The notes: generated by a model from the letters alone, not told the origin. 26,845 nt of DNA from DATJHM01 sp035493895 (GCA_035493895.1 DATJHM010000032.1:1-26845), one strand, 5' to 3'; positions 9,580-18,196 are shown, counted from the first letter of the stretch. Translations and numbers: made by a program.

Positions 9580-10658
9580 ACAGTGGCTTTCAGCGCAGAG
9601 ACATTCATCGCTTCTTGTTGCGTAATCATATCCGCCATAGCCACAAGGATTTTACGTGTACCACCAAACGGATCACGTGAATGGGCCACCATCATATTAT
9701 CGAGCAAAATAACGTCACCAGCCTGCCACTGAAAACGCACTGCGACCCGCTCATAGAGCGTGCTGATCTCTTCCACGACGGAATCCTCAATAGGCGTTCC
9801 ATCGCCATAGTAGACATTGCGTGGCAAATCCTCTTCACGGAACATCGAGAGCATCGACGCCCGCACATCCGCGTCCAGGCACGAGATGTGATGGAGCTGG
9901 ATCTGATTGAAGAACAGCGGTTCACCAGTGACAGGATGATTGAGCACAGCCGGACAGATTTGCCGGGTGGTAAGATTATTCTCACCTTTCCATTCGAAAG
10001 CAATATTGGAACGACGACAATAATCTTCTACACGCTTTCTATCATCTGTCATGAAAAATTGTTGCCAGCTTACATCCAATCCATCAATGAAATTTCGCAC
10101 ATACATGAGCTTCTTTTCCGTCATCTGACGAATAAGCGCAGTATCCAGTTCCTGGTATGTCCTGCGGCAATCAATAATGGGCGTGGCTCCTCGCTCCTCT
10201 GCGGGCTTGACGCAATAGAAAAAAATCTTCATCGGCCAGCGGTGCATATGGGAACTCTCATTATGAAACAAAATCGATTTGTCGGCGGGATAGGGCGTGG
10301 AATGATACACCTTGGCCCCGGGAGTATCGCGAGGCAGATCACCATATTCATCAAATAACTCGCCCTTCGCACTCGCCGATAACGCGAATTCCTCAAATCT
10401 GGCGGGCGAGTCAATCGTGAAGTTGCGGAAAAGAATAGCACCGTGCGTCGCCAGTTCACGCTGAATATACTCTTTGTTATTCAGTGCCCAGCCCGCCAGA
10501 TTAACGCCATTAATGGCTGGCTGAACCACTAACGGTAAATGCGATTCGGGAGAAAAATACTCCGTCTTAGTAAGGTTAAAATCAGTCAGGCTGATCTCCT
10601 CACGTCTCTCCTGCACAATTTTTTTGATATTCGCTCGTAAACTTGGTCTCTTGTCCAT
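9576..10658 (-). CDS. SyrP-like TauD/TfdA-family Fe(II)/2-oxoglutarate dioxygenase
   Basis: This 360-residue protein resembles SyrP, the syringomycin enzyme that hydroxylates carrier-bound aspartate at the beta carbon, and related clavaminate-synthase-like tailoring enzymes. The facial triad is visible as H132-N-E134 in LFHNES and distal His326 in MMVAHSRDPF. Arg335 in GGTRKI is placed to bind 2-oxoglutarate. In the NRPS context it probably hydroxylates an aminoacyl-PCP intermediate in the cytoplasm; which residue is unknown because the modules beyond the window are not seen. I prefer ATG 10658 (or the adjacent ATG 10661) because AAAGAGG lies 2-5 nt upstream. The longer frame from GTG 10697 has no ribosome-binding site. 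The stop overlaps the thioesterase start by 4 nt. Confidence 0.92.
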   Translation of the reverse strand: MDKRPSLRANIKKIVQERREEISLTDFNLTKTEYFSPESHLPLVVQPAINGVNLAGWALNNKEYIQRELATHGAILFRNFTIDSPARFEEFALSASAKGELFDEYGDLPRDTPGAKVYHSTPYPADKSILFHNESSHMHRWPMKIFFYCVKPAEERGATPIIDCRRTYQELDTALIRQMTEKKLMYVRNFIDGLDVSWQQFFMTDDRKRVEDYCRRSNIAFEWKGENNLTTRQICPAVLNHPVTGEPLFFNQIQLHHISCLDADVRASMLSMFREEDLPRNVYYGDGTPIEDSVVEEISTLYERVAVRFQWQAGDVILLDNMMVAHSRDPFGGTRKILVAMADMITQQEAMNVSALKATV

Positions 10659-10661
10659 CAT

Positions 10662-10998
10662 AACCTCTTTCTTAGCGCCAATACCTGTTACTGGCACAGC
10701 AATATAAAACCATCACGAACAGAAAAAGATGGGATAGTTGTTACGTTCAAGAGGCACCTTGTCTGAGAAAAAGAGGGCAACAGGGAAGTCAAAAAGCTCC
10801 GCCAATCCAACCAAAATAGTTCGATTGGATGACCTGTCTATGCACTGGATACTGAAACCGTGCTCATATTTCTACCACCGTAGTATATCTGCTGAAAGCG
10901 ACCAGAAACAATACTCCTGATAAGTATTTTTTCAGGGAAAGTGAGGTAGAGAGACGGACTACACGTATTGTCCTTTCATTACCCCAACGGTATGCTAT
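10662..10998 (-). promoter_or_regulatory. Intergenic leader between exporter and dioxygenase with a weak promoter candidate
   Basis: About 337 bp without a credible gene. On the minus strand TTGTTT (10911-10906), an 18-nt spacer and TATACT (10887-10882) make a possible sigma70-type promoter for the dioxygenase-thioesterase-acylase-NRPS group. It would leave a leader of about 220 nt. A 6-bp inverted repeat (ATCCAA/TTGGAT, near 10804-10830) is too weak to call a terminator. The exporter may also read through into this operon, because no strong terminator follows its stop. Confidence 0.3.
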
Positions 10999-12915
10999 TT
11001 AGACCGCATCGAGGGCTGCTTGCTGTGAAAACTGCTGCTGATACAGATTTGCATACAATCCTTCGTGCGCGAGTAGCTCCCGATGCGTTCCTTGCTCCAC
11101 GATTCTTCCCTTGTCTATGACCAGAATAAGATCGGCTGAGAGAATAGTAGAGAGACGATGCGCAATCGCGATGGTGGTACGGTTCTTCATCAGTGGTTCG
11201 AGAGCAGCTTGAATCAGGCGCTCCGATTGGGTATCTAATGAGCTGGTTGCCTCATCAAGAATAAGAATACGAGGATTTTTCAGGATTGTTCGTGCGATCG
11301 CCATGCGTTGTTTCTCGCCTCCCGAAAAACGATAGCCGCGCTCACCAACCACGGTATCATAACCATCTGACAGCTCCACGATCCGCTCATGGATCGCCGC
11401 CGCTTTCGTCGCTGCAATCATCTCCTCTTCTGTGGCTTCTGGGGAAGCATAGAGCAAATTCTCTCTCACGGTTGCGTGGAAAAGAAAGCTCTCTTGCGTT
11501 ACAATACCAATTAACGAGCTCAGTGACTCAAGCTTGATATCTCGCGTATCATGACCATCAATCTCAACAGCACCGCTATCGACATCGTACAGGCGAGGGA
11601 TCAGATAGGTAATCGTCGTCTTTCCGGCTCCACTTGGTCCAACCAGTGCCACCAGTTGCCCCGGTTTAATCGTAAAGGAAAGATCATCCAGCGTGAACGG
11701 GGTTGCGTGCCCACTCTGTGATGCTGTCTGTCCATTCTGCTTCTGCCCTGGTGCTTTCAACTTGCCAAAACTGGTAAGCGCATCTTTATAGGTAAAAGAG
11801 ACAGCTTTAAACGCAATCTCTCCTTTCACCAGCTCTGGTTCAAGTGTGCAAGCATCGGGAGCATCGTGAATCTCGACTGGTAGATCAAGATATTCAAAAA
11901 TGCGCTCAAACAGAGCCAGCGAGCTTTGCAGATCCAATTGTAACGGAAAAATCTGACTGAAGGTATTGAAGAGTCTGCTTTGAAAGGCGGTAAAAGCGAC
12001 AATGCCTCCAATGGTAATACTGGCACCCTGCGCAGAATGAATAATCTGCCAGCCAGCAACAATATAAATGATCGTGGGCGTGAACGTAAAAAATGTATCA
12101 AAGAGAAACATGATCCAGCGCCCAATCATACGCTGCTGAATGCCCAGTTCGGTCAGTTTCTGGTTCTCGGTCTTAAAACGTCCTTGCACCATTTTCTGAC
12201 GACCCAGCGTTTTGATGAGCAACACCCCACTGACTGACAGCGTTTCTTGCATCAAGGCATGGAGCGAGGCCATTGTCTGCTGTGTGGCAAGACTGGTACG
12301 CCTGCGCATCTTCCCCGATTTATAGGTGATCCACAAAAAAAGCGGCAACAGCACGACGGAAATCAATGTCAGGAGTGGGCTGACATAGAGCATAGCCGCG
12401 ATGGTCACAATCGCGTTGAGGATGCAGGTCACAGCACGTGTAAAGGTATCAGTGAGCGCATTCTGAGCTCCATTGATATCATTAGAGAGGCGCGACTGGA
12501 TCTCTCCGGTACGTGTGGAGGTAAAAAAGCGAAACGACATCGACTGAAGCTTCACGTACAGCTGATTGCGAAAGTCGCGCATGATGTTCTGACCAATGAC
12601 ACTATTGAAATAGGTCTGCGCAATACTCGCTAATCCCCCCAGCAGTGAGGCAATCAATGCAATGGTGGCATAGAGAATGAGATGCTGCATGTTATGGTTC
12701 ATAATTGCATCATCGAGCACTGCACGCACAAGCAGCGGATTGACGATCCCGAGCGCAGTCGTAACGAGCAGGATCAGCAGGATGAAGCTCACTCTCCCCT
12801 TATACGGAACGAAGGTCCTGGCAATGCGTTTAAGAACGCCGAGATCAGTCTTGAAAGCTGACATTTGGCGCTTTTGCCCGGGAGAAGACACGCTCAGACG
12901 ATTGACGCTCTGCAT
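10999..12915 (-). CDS. Type I ABC exporter (fused TM and ATPase, MsbA/PvdE-like half-transporter)
   Basis: This 638-residue half-transporter has an N-terminal six-helix ABC membrane domain (about 35-345) and a C-terminal ATPase (about 370-625). It would work as a homodimer in the cytoplasmic membrane. Walker A GPSGAGKTT is near 425-433, signature FSGGEKQR near 530, Walker B ILILDEATSSLD near 552, and the switch His in AIAHRLST near 584. A short extra loop rich in Gln, Gly and Ser (about 385-410) precedes the nucleotide-binding core and looks like a flexible insertion. A good GGAGG site stands before ATG 12915. Lying upstream of the dioxygenase, acylase and FAAL-NRPS genes in the same direction, it is the natural candidate to carry the acylated peptide out. 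The substrate is inferred from context, because the family also moves lipids and drugs. Confidence 0.93.
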   Translation of the reverse strand: MQSVNRLSVSSPGQKRQMSAFKTDLGVLKRIARTFVPYKGRVSFILLILLVTTALGIVNPLLVRAVLDDAIMNHNMQHLILYATIALIASLLGGLASIAQTYFNSVIGQNIMRDFRNQLYVKLQSMSFRFFTSTRTGEIQSRLSNDINGAQNALTDTFTRAVTCILNAIVTIAAMLYVSPLLTLISVVLLPLFLWITYKSGKMRRRTSLATQQTMASLHALMQETLSVSGVLLIKTLGRQKMVQGRFKTENQKLTELGIQQRMIGRWIMFLFDTFFTFTPTIIYIVAGWQIIHSAQGASITIGGIVAFTAFQSRLFNTFSQIFPLQLDLQSSLALFERIFEYLDLPVEIHDAPDACTLEPELVKGEIAFKAVSFTYKDALTSFGKLKAPGQKQNGQTASQSGHATPFTLDDLSFTIKPGQLVALVGPSGAGKTTITYLIPRLYDVDSGAVEIDGHDTRDIKLESLSSLIGIVTQESFLFHATVRENLLYASPEATEEEMIAATKAAAIHERIVELSDGYDTVVGERGYRFSGGEKQRMAIARTILKNPRILILDEATSSLDTQSERLIQAALEPLMKNRTTIAIAHRLSTILSADLILVIDKGRIVEQGTHRELLAHEGLYANLYQQQFSQQAALDAV

Positions 12916-12937
12916 ATTATTTCCCTCCGTAGCAGAT

Positions 12938-12968
12938 ACTATAGGACTTCTCTGGAAGATCTGCGCAA
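12938..12968 (-). promoter_or_regulatory. Possible exporter promoter
   Basis: On the minus strand TATAGT (12943-12938) lies just upstream of the GGAGG site of the exporter. TTGCGC (12968-12963) stands 19 nt further up as a poor -35. The -10 match is good, but the spacing and -35 are not, so an activator would be needed or the true promoter lies elsewhere. Confidence 0.25.
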
Positions 12969-13005
12969 AACAGGTTCTTTTATCAGTGCGACTACACAGG
13001 AATAG

Positions 13006-13039
13006 ATCCAGCAGAAATAGAGCTCTATTTCTATTGGAT
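13006..13039. promoter_or_regulatory. 34-nt dyad with a perfect 20-bp palindromic core (operator candidate)
   Basis: The core AGAAATAGAG/CTCTATTTCT (13013-13032) is a perfect palindrome. It is extended after a 2-nt mismatch on each side by ATCCA and TGGAT. It lies about 90-125 bp upstream of the exporter start codon and has no T tract, so it is unlikely to be a terminator. A dimeric repressor or activator site is the simplest reading, and an RNA hairpin in a longer leader is possible. No regulator gene of the TetR or MarR type is in the window. Confidence 0.45.
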
Positions 13040-13245
13040 GCACTATCTCAGAGAGGGATAGGTATGATGAAATGAGAAGAGATCGCAAGCAAAAGTATAG
13101 GGTCTGGCGATGAGGGGCATGTTCCACCAGTTCAACCTCTGTAAAAGGTGAACTTACTACCAGTTTTTCTGGTTCAACATCATACTTTCCCAATTTTACT
13201 GAAGGACACTCGACTTGTCAAGATGAAGGTTCGTTTGATGTGTCA
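13040..13245. other. Intergenic spacer with small inverted repeats
   Basis: No credible gene. Around 13127-13180 there are two short dyads: GTTCAACCT with AGGTGAAC, and ACCAG with CTGGT around a T5 loop. The motif TTGAAC(C/T) recurs on the minus strand. They may be binding sites or decayed repeat material. An open frame on the minus strand (12939-13193) would cover the region but starts with TTG, has no clear ribosome-binding site and no recognisable protein signature. Confidence 0.3.
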
Positions 13246-13444
13246 GTCATTTTTTCGCATCGACAAGGAGATGGTCTACCAACGATCCGTAGCGTCGTCC
13301 GTTTATCTGCGACCGTGCCCCCGAACGAACCCTCTTCGGGGCACGGGATCGTGGGATTTGCCACCGTCGCAGATAAACGGACGACGCTACGGGATTGGGG
13401 GCGATTTCTACGACCTGCCCTGCCTGTCGATGCGAAAAAATGAC
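13246..13444. repeat. 199-bp nested palindromic element with 20-bp terminal inverted repeats (MITE-like)
   Basis: The ends 13246-13265 and 13425-13444 are perfect 20-bp inverted repeats (GTCATTTTTTCGCATCGACA and its complement). Inside them a second perfect 27-bp inverted pair lies at 13287-13313 and 13366-13392. The centre holds a GC-rich hairpin (GTGCCCCCGAA with TTCGGGGCAC, about 13314-13343). The element codes for nothing recognisable and starts 28 bp beyond the stop of the small membrane protein gene. This is the structure expected of a non-autonomous palindromic element or an intergenic repeat family. I could not see a convincing target-site duplication, and no second copy occurs in the window. 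It could also act as a transcription end or RNA-stabilising structure for the permease operon. Confidence 0.65.
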
Positions 13445-13471
13445 GCGCCCCCGATGGCTCCTACCGAATGA

Positions 13472-14035
13472 TCAGGGATTTTTAAAGCGATCAGTAAATT
13501 CGGCATCCATATACGTTGCTGTGCCAGTGTCGCGCTTCATGTTATTAGCCGCATCCTGCTGGCTAATGCAGCCCTTTTGCACCCATTGGTTATTGGCAGT
13601 CTGTAAGGCATTCACTTCAATATCGTGTAACTGATTGGCGGATATCTGCTGTGCTGTGGCAACCTGCGACACCGTTTTCCCCGCAGTCACTTCGGCCTGA
13701 ATTGCAGATACGGTCATGTGGAGTCCGTTGGCGGTCTCCTGCAAAACTACGGCACTTGGCAATCGTGCGCCTGTACATCCCTCTGGCAACTTTGAACCAC
13801 CACTGCTCGCCGATCCTGCTCCGGGAGCAGGATTAGCATTCGTAGCGGTAGTGGACTGCGTAGAGAAGACGTTTGACTTTACCAGCACCACAGCGCCAAT
13901 AACGACAATCAGTAGCACCACCCCGATGACGATAGGTAAAGGCTGCAAACCACTACGTGTCTGGCGCTGGGGTTTACTACCCAGATGCGTGACAATTTCT
14001 TCTGGTTGCTTATTCTCTTTCGTATCCTGTGACAT
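13472..14035 (-). CDS. Single-pass membrane protein with extracytoplasmic helical domain, unknown function
   Basis: This 187-residue protein has a hydrophilic cytoplasmic tail (1-32), one hydrophobic helix (about 33-53), a Ser/Thr/Ala/Gly-rich linker (55-82) and a C-terminal domain outside the membrane. The outer domain has a pattern of short helices (VSAIQAEVTAGKTVSQVATAQQ, then a helix with WVQKGCISQQ) like the small helical repeats in many secreted actinobacterial and chloroflexal proteins. Two cysteines, Cys87 and Cys156, could form a disulfide. The ribosome-binding site AAAGGATGAGC precedes ATG 14035. It follows the permease gene by 135 bp in the same direction, so it may be an accessory or sensing partner of that transporter. 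I do not recognise a named family. Confidence 0.8.
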   Translation of the reverse strand: MSQDTKENKQPEEIVTHLGSKPQRQTRSGLQPLPIVIGVVLLIVVIGAVVLVKSNVFSTQSTTATNANPAPGAGSASSGGSKLPEGCTGARLPSAVVLQETANGLHMTVSAIQAEVTAGKTVSQVATAQQISANQLHDIEVNALQTANNQWVQKGCISQQDAANNMKRDTGTATYMDAEFTDRFKNP

Positions 14036-14170
14036 TGCTCATCCTTTCAATACTTCGCTTGCTCTTTATCACTCTTTTCTACTCACAAAAAGCCATTGAA
14101 CTCTTTCTTCATGCTCACCTCTTCCATCCCCTCACTCCATTGGATAGCAGGCCTTCTACAAACAACCGGC

Positions 14171-17100
14171 TTATTCATAGCGCAACGCCTCAGCCGGATG
14201 CAGCTTTGCGGCCCGCCGCGTCGGGATAATCGTGCTTACCAATGCAATCAAAAAGCTGCCTATCACAATGAGCACTACAGGTCCGATAGGGAAGGGGAAA
14301 TGCTGGTACGTCACCAACGCCACCTGATAGGCCAGCCATATCGCCAGCGCGGTCCCCACCAGTAAGCTCAGAAAGATGGTAAAGCTCGATTCCAGCAAAA
14401 ACGCACGCCAGACCAGTAGACGCGAGAAACCTAATGCCCTGAGCATTCCAATCTGCTGGCGACGCTCTACCACGGCACGACTGGTAATAACGCCGATGGC
14501 TAACGCCCCAAAGCCTAATCCAAGCGCGAGGTAACTCACCAGGAAGATGGTCAGTACCGCCGTTGCTTCATTTACGCTTCCCTGATCGAGCGATTGTATC
14601 GTAATGCCCAGCGTATCACTCTGCACGGCACGACTGAGATCCAGCACGGCACGCGCTTCCGTTACGGATGGCCGCAAGCGGAAAAGGTAGGTGTTGAGAA
14701 ATGTGGAGGGTGGCCGGGCTATGGCATCAGCAGTCCGCAAAGAGGTCAGTACACGCCAGGGTGTACTGGCTGGCATCAGGCCAATGACTGTGGCCTGGTG
14801 ATAGTGCGCCTTCGCGGCGGTCGCATTATCTGGTATGCCAATGCTAAACGGCGTAAAACCACTATGCATCGGTAAAGCCGAAATCTGGGAATCATACTGG
14901 AGCACCACATAACCACTATGATTACGTACGGCATTCCAGATCTGCTGGTCAGACGAGAAACCCTGCGCTCGTGCATACAACTGTAATGATGTGCTGGAGA
15001 GAAATCCGTCATCGGCCACCTGCGGCGGCTGGCTCAGTGTATACAAGGGCTGCCCGGACAGACCCAACAGACGAATCGGAGTGGGAGCACCCGATTCTGG
15101 ATAATCATACATGAGCCTCAACAGGCCAACCTGCGCAAAATCCTCTGCCAGCAATTGATGATTCGTGAGAGCTTGCAGCTGGCCCGGTAAGGTGCTGGAT
15201 CGACGCAATTGCGAACCAAAGACCGTTGCCTGAAGCTGAAACCCTCCGGAGTTCGTGGCGGCCTGGGCAACTTGCAATGCCCCCAGATTGGTCGTTACAA
15301 GCAACAACACCAGGAACGTGATCAGGCTCAATAAGGCAACAGTAATACCTGTACGAAAACGGAAAGTCAAAGGATAGACCAGGCTGAGACGACTCACGGC
15401 TGCCTGCCCAGGCACTCTGCGCAACAATGCCGTCAACGGGATCGTCAACAGGTCAGCATTACTCATCACCAGCACTACAGCACCTCCTACGAGCATCAAC
15501 ATACTCAGCAGGATCTCGAAGCCAGAAGGTGGAACGGTAAAATCTACTACTGGCTGGAACAGCATGAGAAATGCTTTGCCAAGGATGAGCCCTGCGATGA
15601 GCCAGCCGACCCCAATAAAACTCCAGCAGATACGTCGCGCTGAACTCAGACCCAATCCTGCGAGTGAGAGCAACTGACTCAGCAAGAGCCCACCACCGGT
15701 AATCAGCAACAGTACGCCACACTGCTCCAACCAGGTCTGATGCCACGTCCGACTTCCTGCCAGCACCACCACCCCACAGAGCAAACACAGCGGACCACGC
15801 ACCCACCATCCCCAGATCAGACTACCCAACGCGCCAGCAATACGACTCCAGCGCCGCGCTACGGTCTCCACGATAGGCTGCTCATCCTCGTCTAGTTGCG
15901 AAGAGACCAGGGCTCGCCACAACTGGATGAGAGGCGTACGTCGCACAGGAGGATCATCCAGATTACGAATCGCGGTCACAATATCCATTCGGCTCACCCA
16001 GATGGCTGTTACCAGCACGGTTAGCATGGTGGTCAGAACGCCGATACACCAGGTACTGAGCATGCTCTGCCAGCTTATCCAGAGATGCAGGTCACCAGAT
16101 TGGATGATGGGTATCGGTACGGCATTGCCAGCTTCACCGGTCCCCATCGTTGGCAACTGCGAGAGTACGGCTATTTCGATGCCTGTCACGCCAATACCCA
16201 CAAGCAGACCCAGCAAGGCAGCCACTATCGCATAACCACCCCCCTCAAAAAGCATCTGTTGTACCAGATGAGAGCGCTGTAGACCCAGGGCACGGCTCAT
16301 TCCCAGCTCGGTACGTCGCTCAGCTGTCATCAACACAATCAATAAGATCAGCAACAGAATGCCTGCACCCACCAGCAAGCAGGAAAAGAGCGGGGGTAGC
16401 CAGGAGAACTGCTGACCAGCAGACGAGAGAAACACGAGCTTGTTAATAGACAAACCCTGGGTGTCAAGTACTACATCTGGCTTCAGCGGATGAATCCTAT
16501 ATTTCATAATATTTACTGTTCCACGAGCCTGGGGGATATTCAGGCTGGCTGGCGCTCCTGGGAACAGTTTTTGCAAAAGCTGAATCACTGCATGGCTCGT
16601 ATTGGTCGCAGCCGCACTCATACCGCCCGCGCCAACATTCTTGATACAGATCGTATTGGGTGGGGCTGGTGTGATCTTCTGCGCGCTAGACAGTGACATC
16701 AGGACTTCCGGTGTGGCCGTGGAAATGGCCTCACCTGTCGTCACGCCGATATCATTGGCAAGCACCGCCTGCACAGTGGCGATGACATTCGTATCACTGA
16801 AGTTGAGCTGAAGCACGTCTCCTGCGTGCACATGTAAACTCTGTGCCAGACTCGAGCTGACAAAAACCTTATTCCCCTGCAAGGCTGTAAAATGGATGCT
16901 CTGGCCATGTTCATCGTTGACCGTCCCATAGACCGTTTCAAATTGCGGGGAGATGGCATAAAAATCGACATTATGCACAGAGAAACCGGTACGGTTGGCG
17001 AATACCGTCGGACTGCTTGGGAAAATGCCGATTGCCGCAGCAGCCTGGATGTCACTGTCCTGTCGCAGCTGAGCAAGCGTCTGATCAATCTTTGCCTGAC

Positions 17101-17398
17101 TGAAAGGACCAGAAACGCTTTCATCGACATTCCCCATACGTCCCAGGCGGTGCTGCGTTGCAGAGTTGTTGAAACTATCGGACAGACCAAAAGATGCCGT
17201 GATCACAATGGTAGAAAGTGCCAGACCGCACAGTAATAACGCTGTCTGTGCGGGACGACGCATGATATGACGCCAGCCCATCCGCCACAAAATTGGTTGA
17301 CTGAGCGCCAGACCGACAAGGATGAGGAGTACACATGCCGTGATCGTCACCAAAACTACGGCCAGTACGTCAGGAGAAATTTCTGGGAAGACACTCAT
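14171..17398 (-). CDS. Large FtsX/MacB-type ABC transporter permease
   Basis: This 1075-residue membrane protein has two FtsX-like units, each with a large extracytoplasmic domain, and about 13 predicted helices. One N-terminal pair lies near residues 12-70. An outer domain follows to about 330, then helices near 335-480. A central cluster spans about 520-690, a second outer domain about 720-930, and three final helices come at the C-terminus. The stretches TAERRTELGMSRALGLQRSHLVQQ and VERRQQIGMLRALGFSRLLVWR are the family's cytoplasmic coupling motifs, occurring once per unit. It pairs with the ATPase encoded 39 bp upstream. Such two-unit permeases do not use proton gradients. They use ATPase strokes to move or sense extracytoplasmic lipids, peptides or lipoproteins. 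The ribosome-binding site is weak (AGGAAAG, distant). Confidence 0.93.
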   Translation of the reverse strand: MSVFPEISPDVLAVVLVTITACVLLILVGLALSQPILWRMGWRHIMRRPAQTALLLCGLALSTIVITASFGLSDSFNNSATQHRLGRMGNVDESVSGPFSQAKIDQTLAQLRQDSDIQAAAAIGIFPSSPTVFANRTGFSVHNVDFYAISPQFETVYGTVNDEHGQSIHFTALQGNKVFVSSSLAQSLHVHAGDVLQLNFSDTNVIATVQAVLANDIGVTTGEAISTATPEVLMSLSSAQKITPAPPNTICIKNVGAGGMSAAATNTSHAVIQLLQKLFPGAPASLNIPQARGTVNIMKYRIHPLKPDVVLDTQGLSINKLVFLSSAGQQFSWLPPLFSCLLVGAGILLLILLIVLMTAERRTELGMSRALGLQRSHLVQQMLFEGGGYAIVAALLGLLVGIGVTGIEIAVLSQLPTMGTGEAGNAVPIPIIQSGDLHLWISWQSMLSTWCIGVLTTMLTVLVTAIWVSRMDIVTAIRNLDDPPVRRTPLIQLWRALVSSQLDEDEQPIVETVARRWSRIAGALGSLIWGWWVRGPLCLLCGVVVLAGSRTWHQTWLEQCGVLLLITGGGLLLSQLLSLAGLGLSSARRICWSFIGVGWLIAGLILGKAFLMLFQPVVDFTVPPSGFEILLSMLMLVGGAVVLVMSNADLLTIPLTALLRRVPGQAAVSRLSLVYPLTFRFRTGITVALLSLITFLVLLLVTTNLGALQVAQAATNSGGFQLQATVFGSQLRRSSTLPGQLQALTNHQLLAEDFAQVGLLRLMYDYPESGAPTPIRLLGLSGQPLYTLSQPPQVADDGFLSSTSLQLYARAQGFSSDQQIWNAVRNHSGYVVLQYDSQISALPMHSGFTPFSIGIPDNATAAKAHYHQATVIGLMPASTPWRVLTSLRTADAIARPPSTFLNTYLFRLRPSVTEARAVLDLSRAVQSDTLGITIQSLDQGSVNEATAVLTIFLVSYLALGLGFGALAIGVITSRAVVERRQQIGMLRALGFSRLLVWRAFLLESSFTIFLSLLVGTALAIWLAYQVALVTYQHFPFPIGPVVLIVIGSFLIALVSTIIPTRRAAKLHPAEALRYE

Positions 17399-17437
17399 AT
17401 TTTTTGCAACATTCTTTCTTTCCTGCCATCTTTATCA

Positions 17438-18196
17438 TCAAAAATCGGATAAGCTCGTATTCAGTGCTGCACGATTCTCAGCCTGGGTCGGACGATCGCT
17501 CACCACAGCACCATCGCGCATCGTAATCAAGCGCCCGGCTTGTTGTGCGACCTCCAACGCATGCGTCACCCAGACAAAGGTCAGATGATGCTCACGGTTC
17601 AGGCGCAACATCAGTTCAATAATTTCCTGACTGGTCTGACTATCCAGCGCACCCGTTGGTTCATCCGCCCAGACAATCGAGGGGGCAGTTGCCAGTGCGC
17701 GAGCAATAGCCAGGCGCTGACATTGGCCGCCGCTCATCTCTGCCGGACGATGCTGTGCCCACTTCGTCAACCCCACGAGCTCGATACTTTCCCGCGCTCG
17801 TAGGCGTGCCTCTTTAGGAGCAACATTGCTGATGAGCAATGGTAATTCCACATTCTCCAACCCGGTGAGTACAGGCAACAAGTTATAGGTCTGAAATACA
17901 AAACCCATCTCTCTGGCCCGGAATGCCGTTTGTTCTCGGTCTGAAAAACCGCGAATGTCCTGGCCCGCGATCCTGATGACGCCCGAGGTAATCCGATCCA
18001 GCCCACTTAAACAGTTGAGCAACGTTGTCTTTCCACACCCACTCGGCCCCATGATCGCTACCACCTCGCCACGCTGAATGTGGAGATTGATCCCTTTCAG
18101 GGCCTGGACCTTCAATCGTCCGCTTTCATAGACCTTGCACACGTCAATAGCCTCGATAATCAGGTCTTTATCCCCAGAGCCATTGTCCATCACCAT
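17438..18196 (-). CDS. MacB/LolD-type ABC transporter ATP-binding protein
   Basis: This 252-residue cytoplasmic ATPase powers the FtsX-type permease encoded next. Walker A GPSGCGKTT is at 50-58, the Q-loop at FQTYN (101-105), signature MSGGQCQR at 154-161, Walker B IVWADEPTGALD at 174-185, and the switch His at 212 in WVTHA. The VWADEPTGALD form is characteristic of the LolD/MacB/BceA branch. AAGGAG stands 7 nt before ATG 18196. The gene is divergent from the sensor kinase operon, and paired two-component control of such transporters is common. Confidence 0.95.
   Translation of the reverse strand: MVMDNGSGDKDLIIEAIDVCKVYESGRLKVQALKGINLHIQRGEVVAIMGPSGCGKTTLLNCLSGLDRITSGVIRIAGQDIRGFSDREQTAFRAREMGFVFQTYNLLPVLTGLENVELPLLISNVAPKEARLRARESIELVGLTKWAQHRPAEMSGGQCQRLAIARALATAPSIVWADEPTGALDSQTSQEIIELMLRLNREHHLTFVWVTHALEVAQQAGRLITMRDGAVVSDRPTQAENRAALNTSLSDF

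Noticed and set aside
9681..10358. 225-codon open frame on the plus strand
   Set aside because: Lies wholly antisense to the dioxygenase, whose family motifs are clear; it looks like a shadow frame.
10659..10697. Longer dioxygenase start at GTG 10697
   Set aside because: No ribosome-binding site upstream; AAAGAGG before the ATG pair at 10661/10658 is better.
10908..10933. AATACT/AGTATT hairpin followed by a T run as a plus-strand terminator
   Set aside because: Short, AT-rich stem and no plus-strand gene upstream to end.
12939..13193. 84-codon open frame on the minus strand upstream of the exporter
   Set aside because: TTG start, no clear ribosome-binding site, no protein-like signature, and it overlaps the palindrome and promoter region of the exporter.
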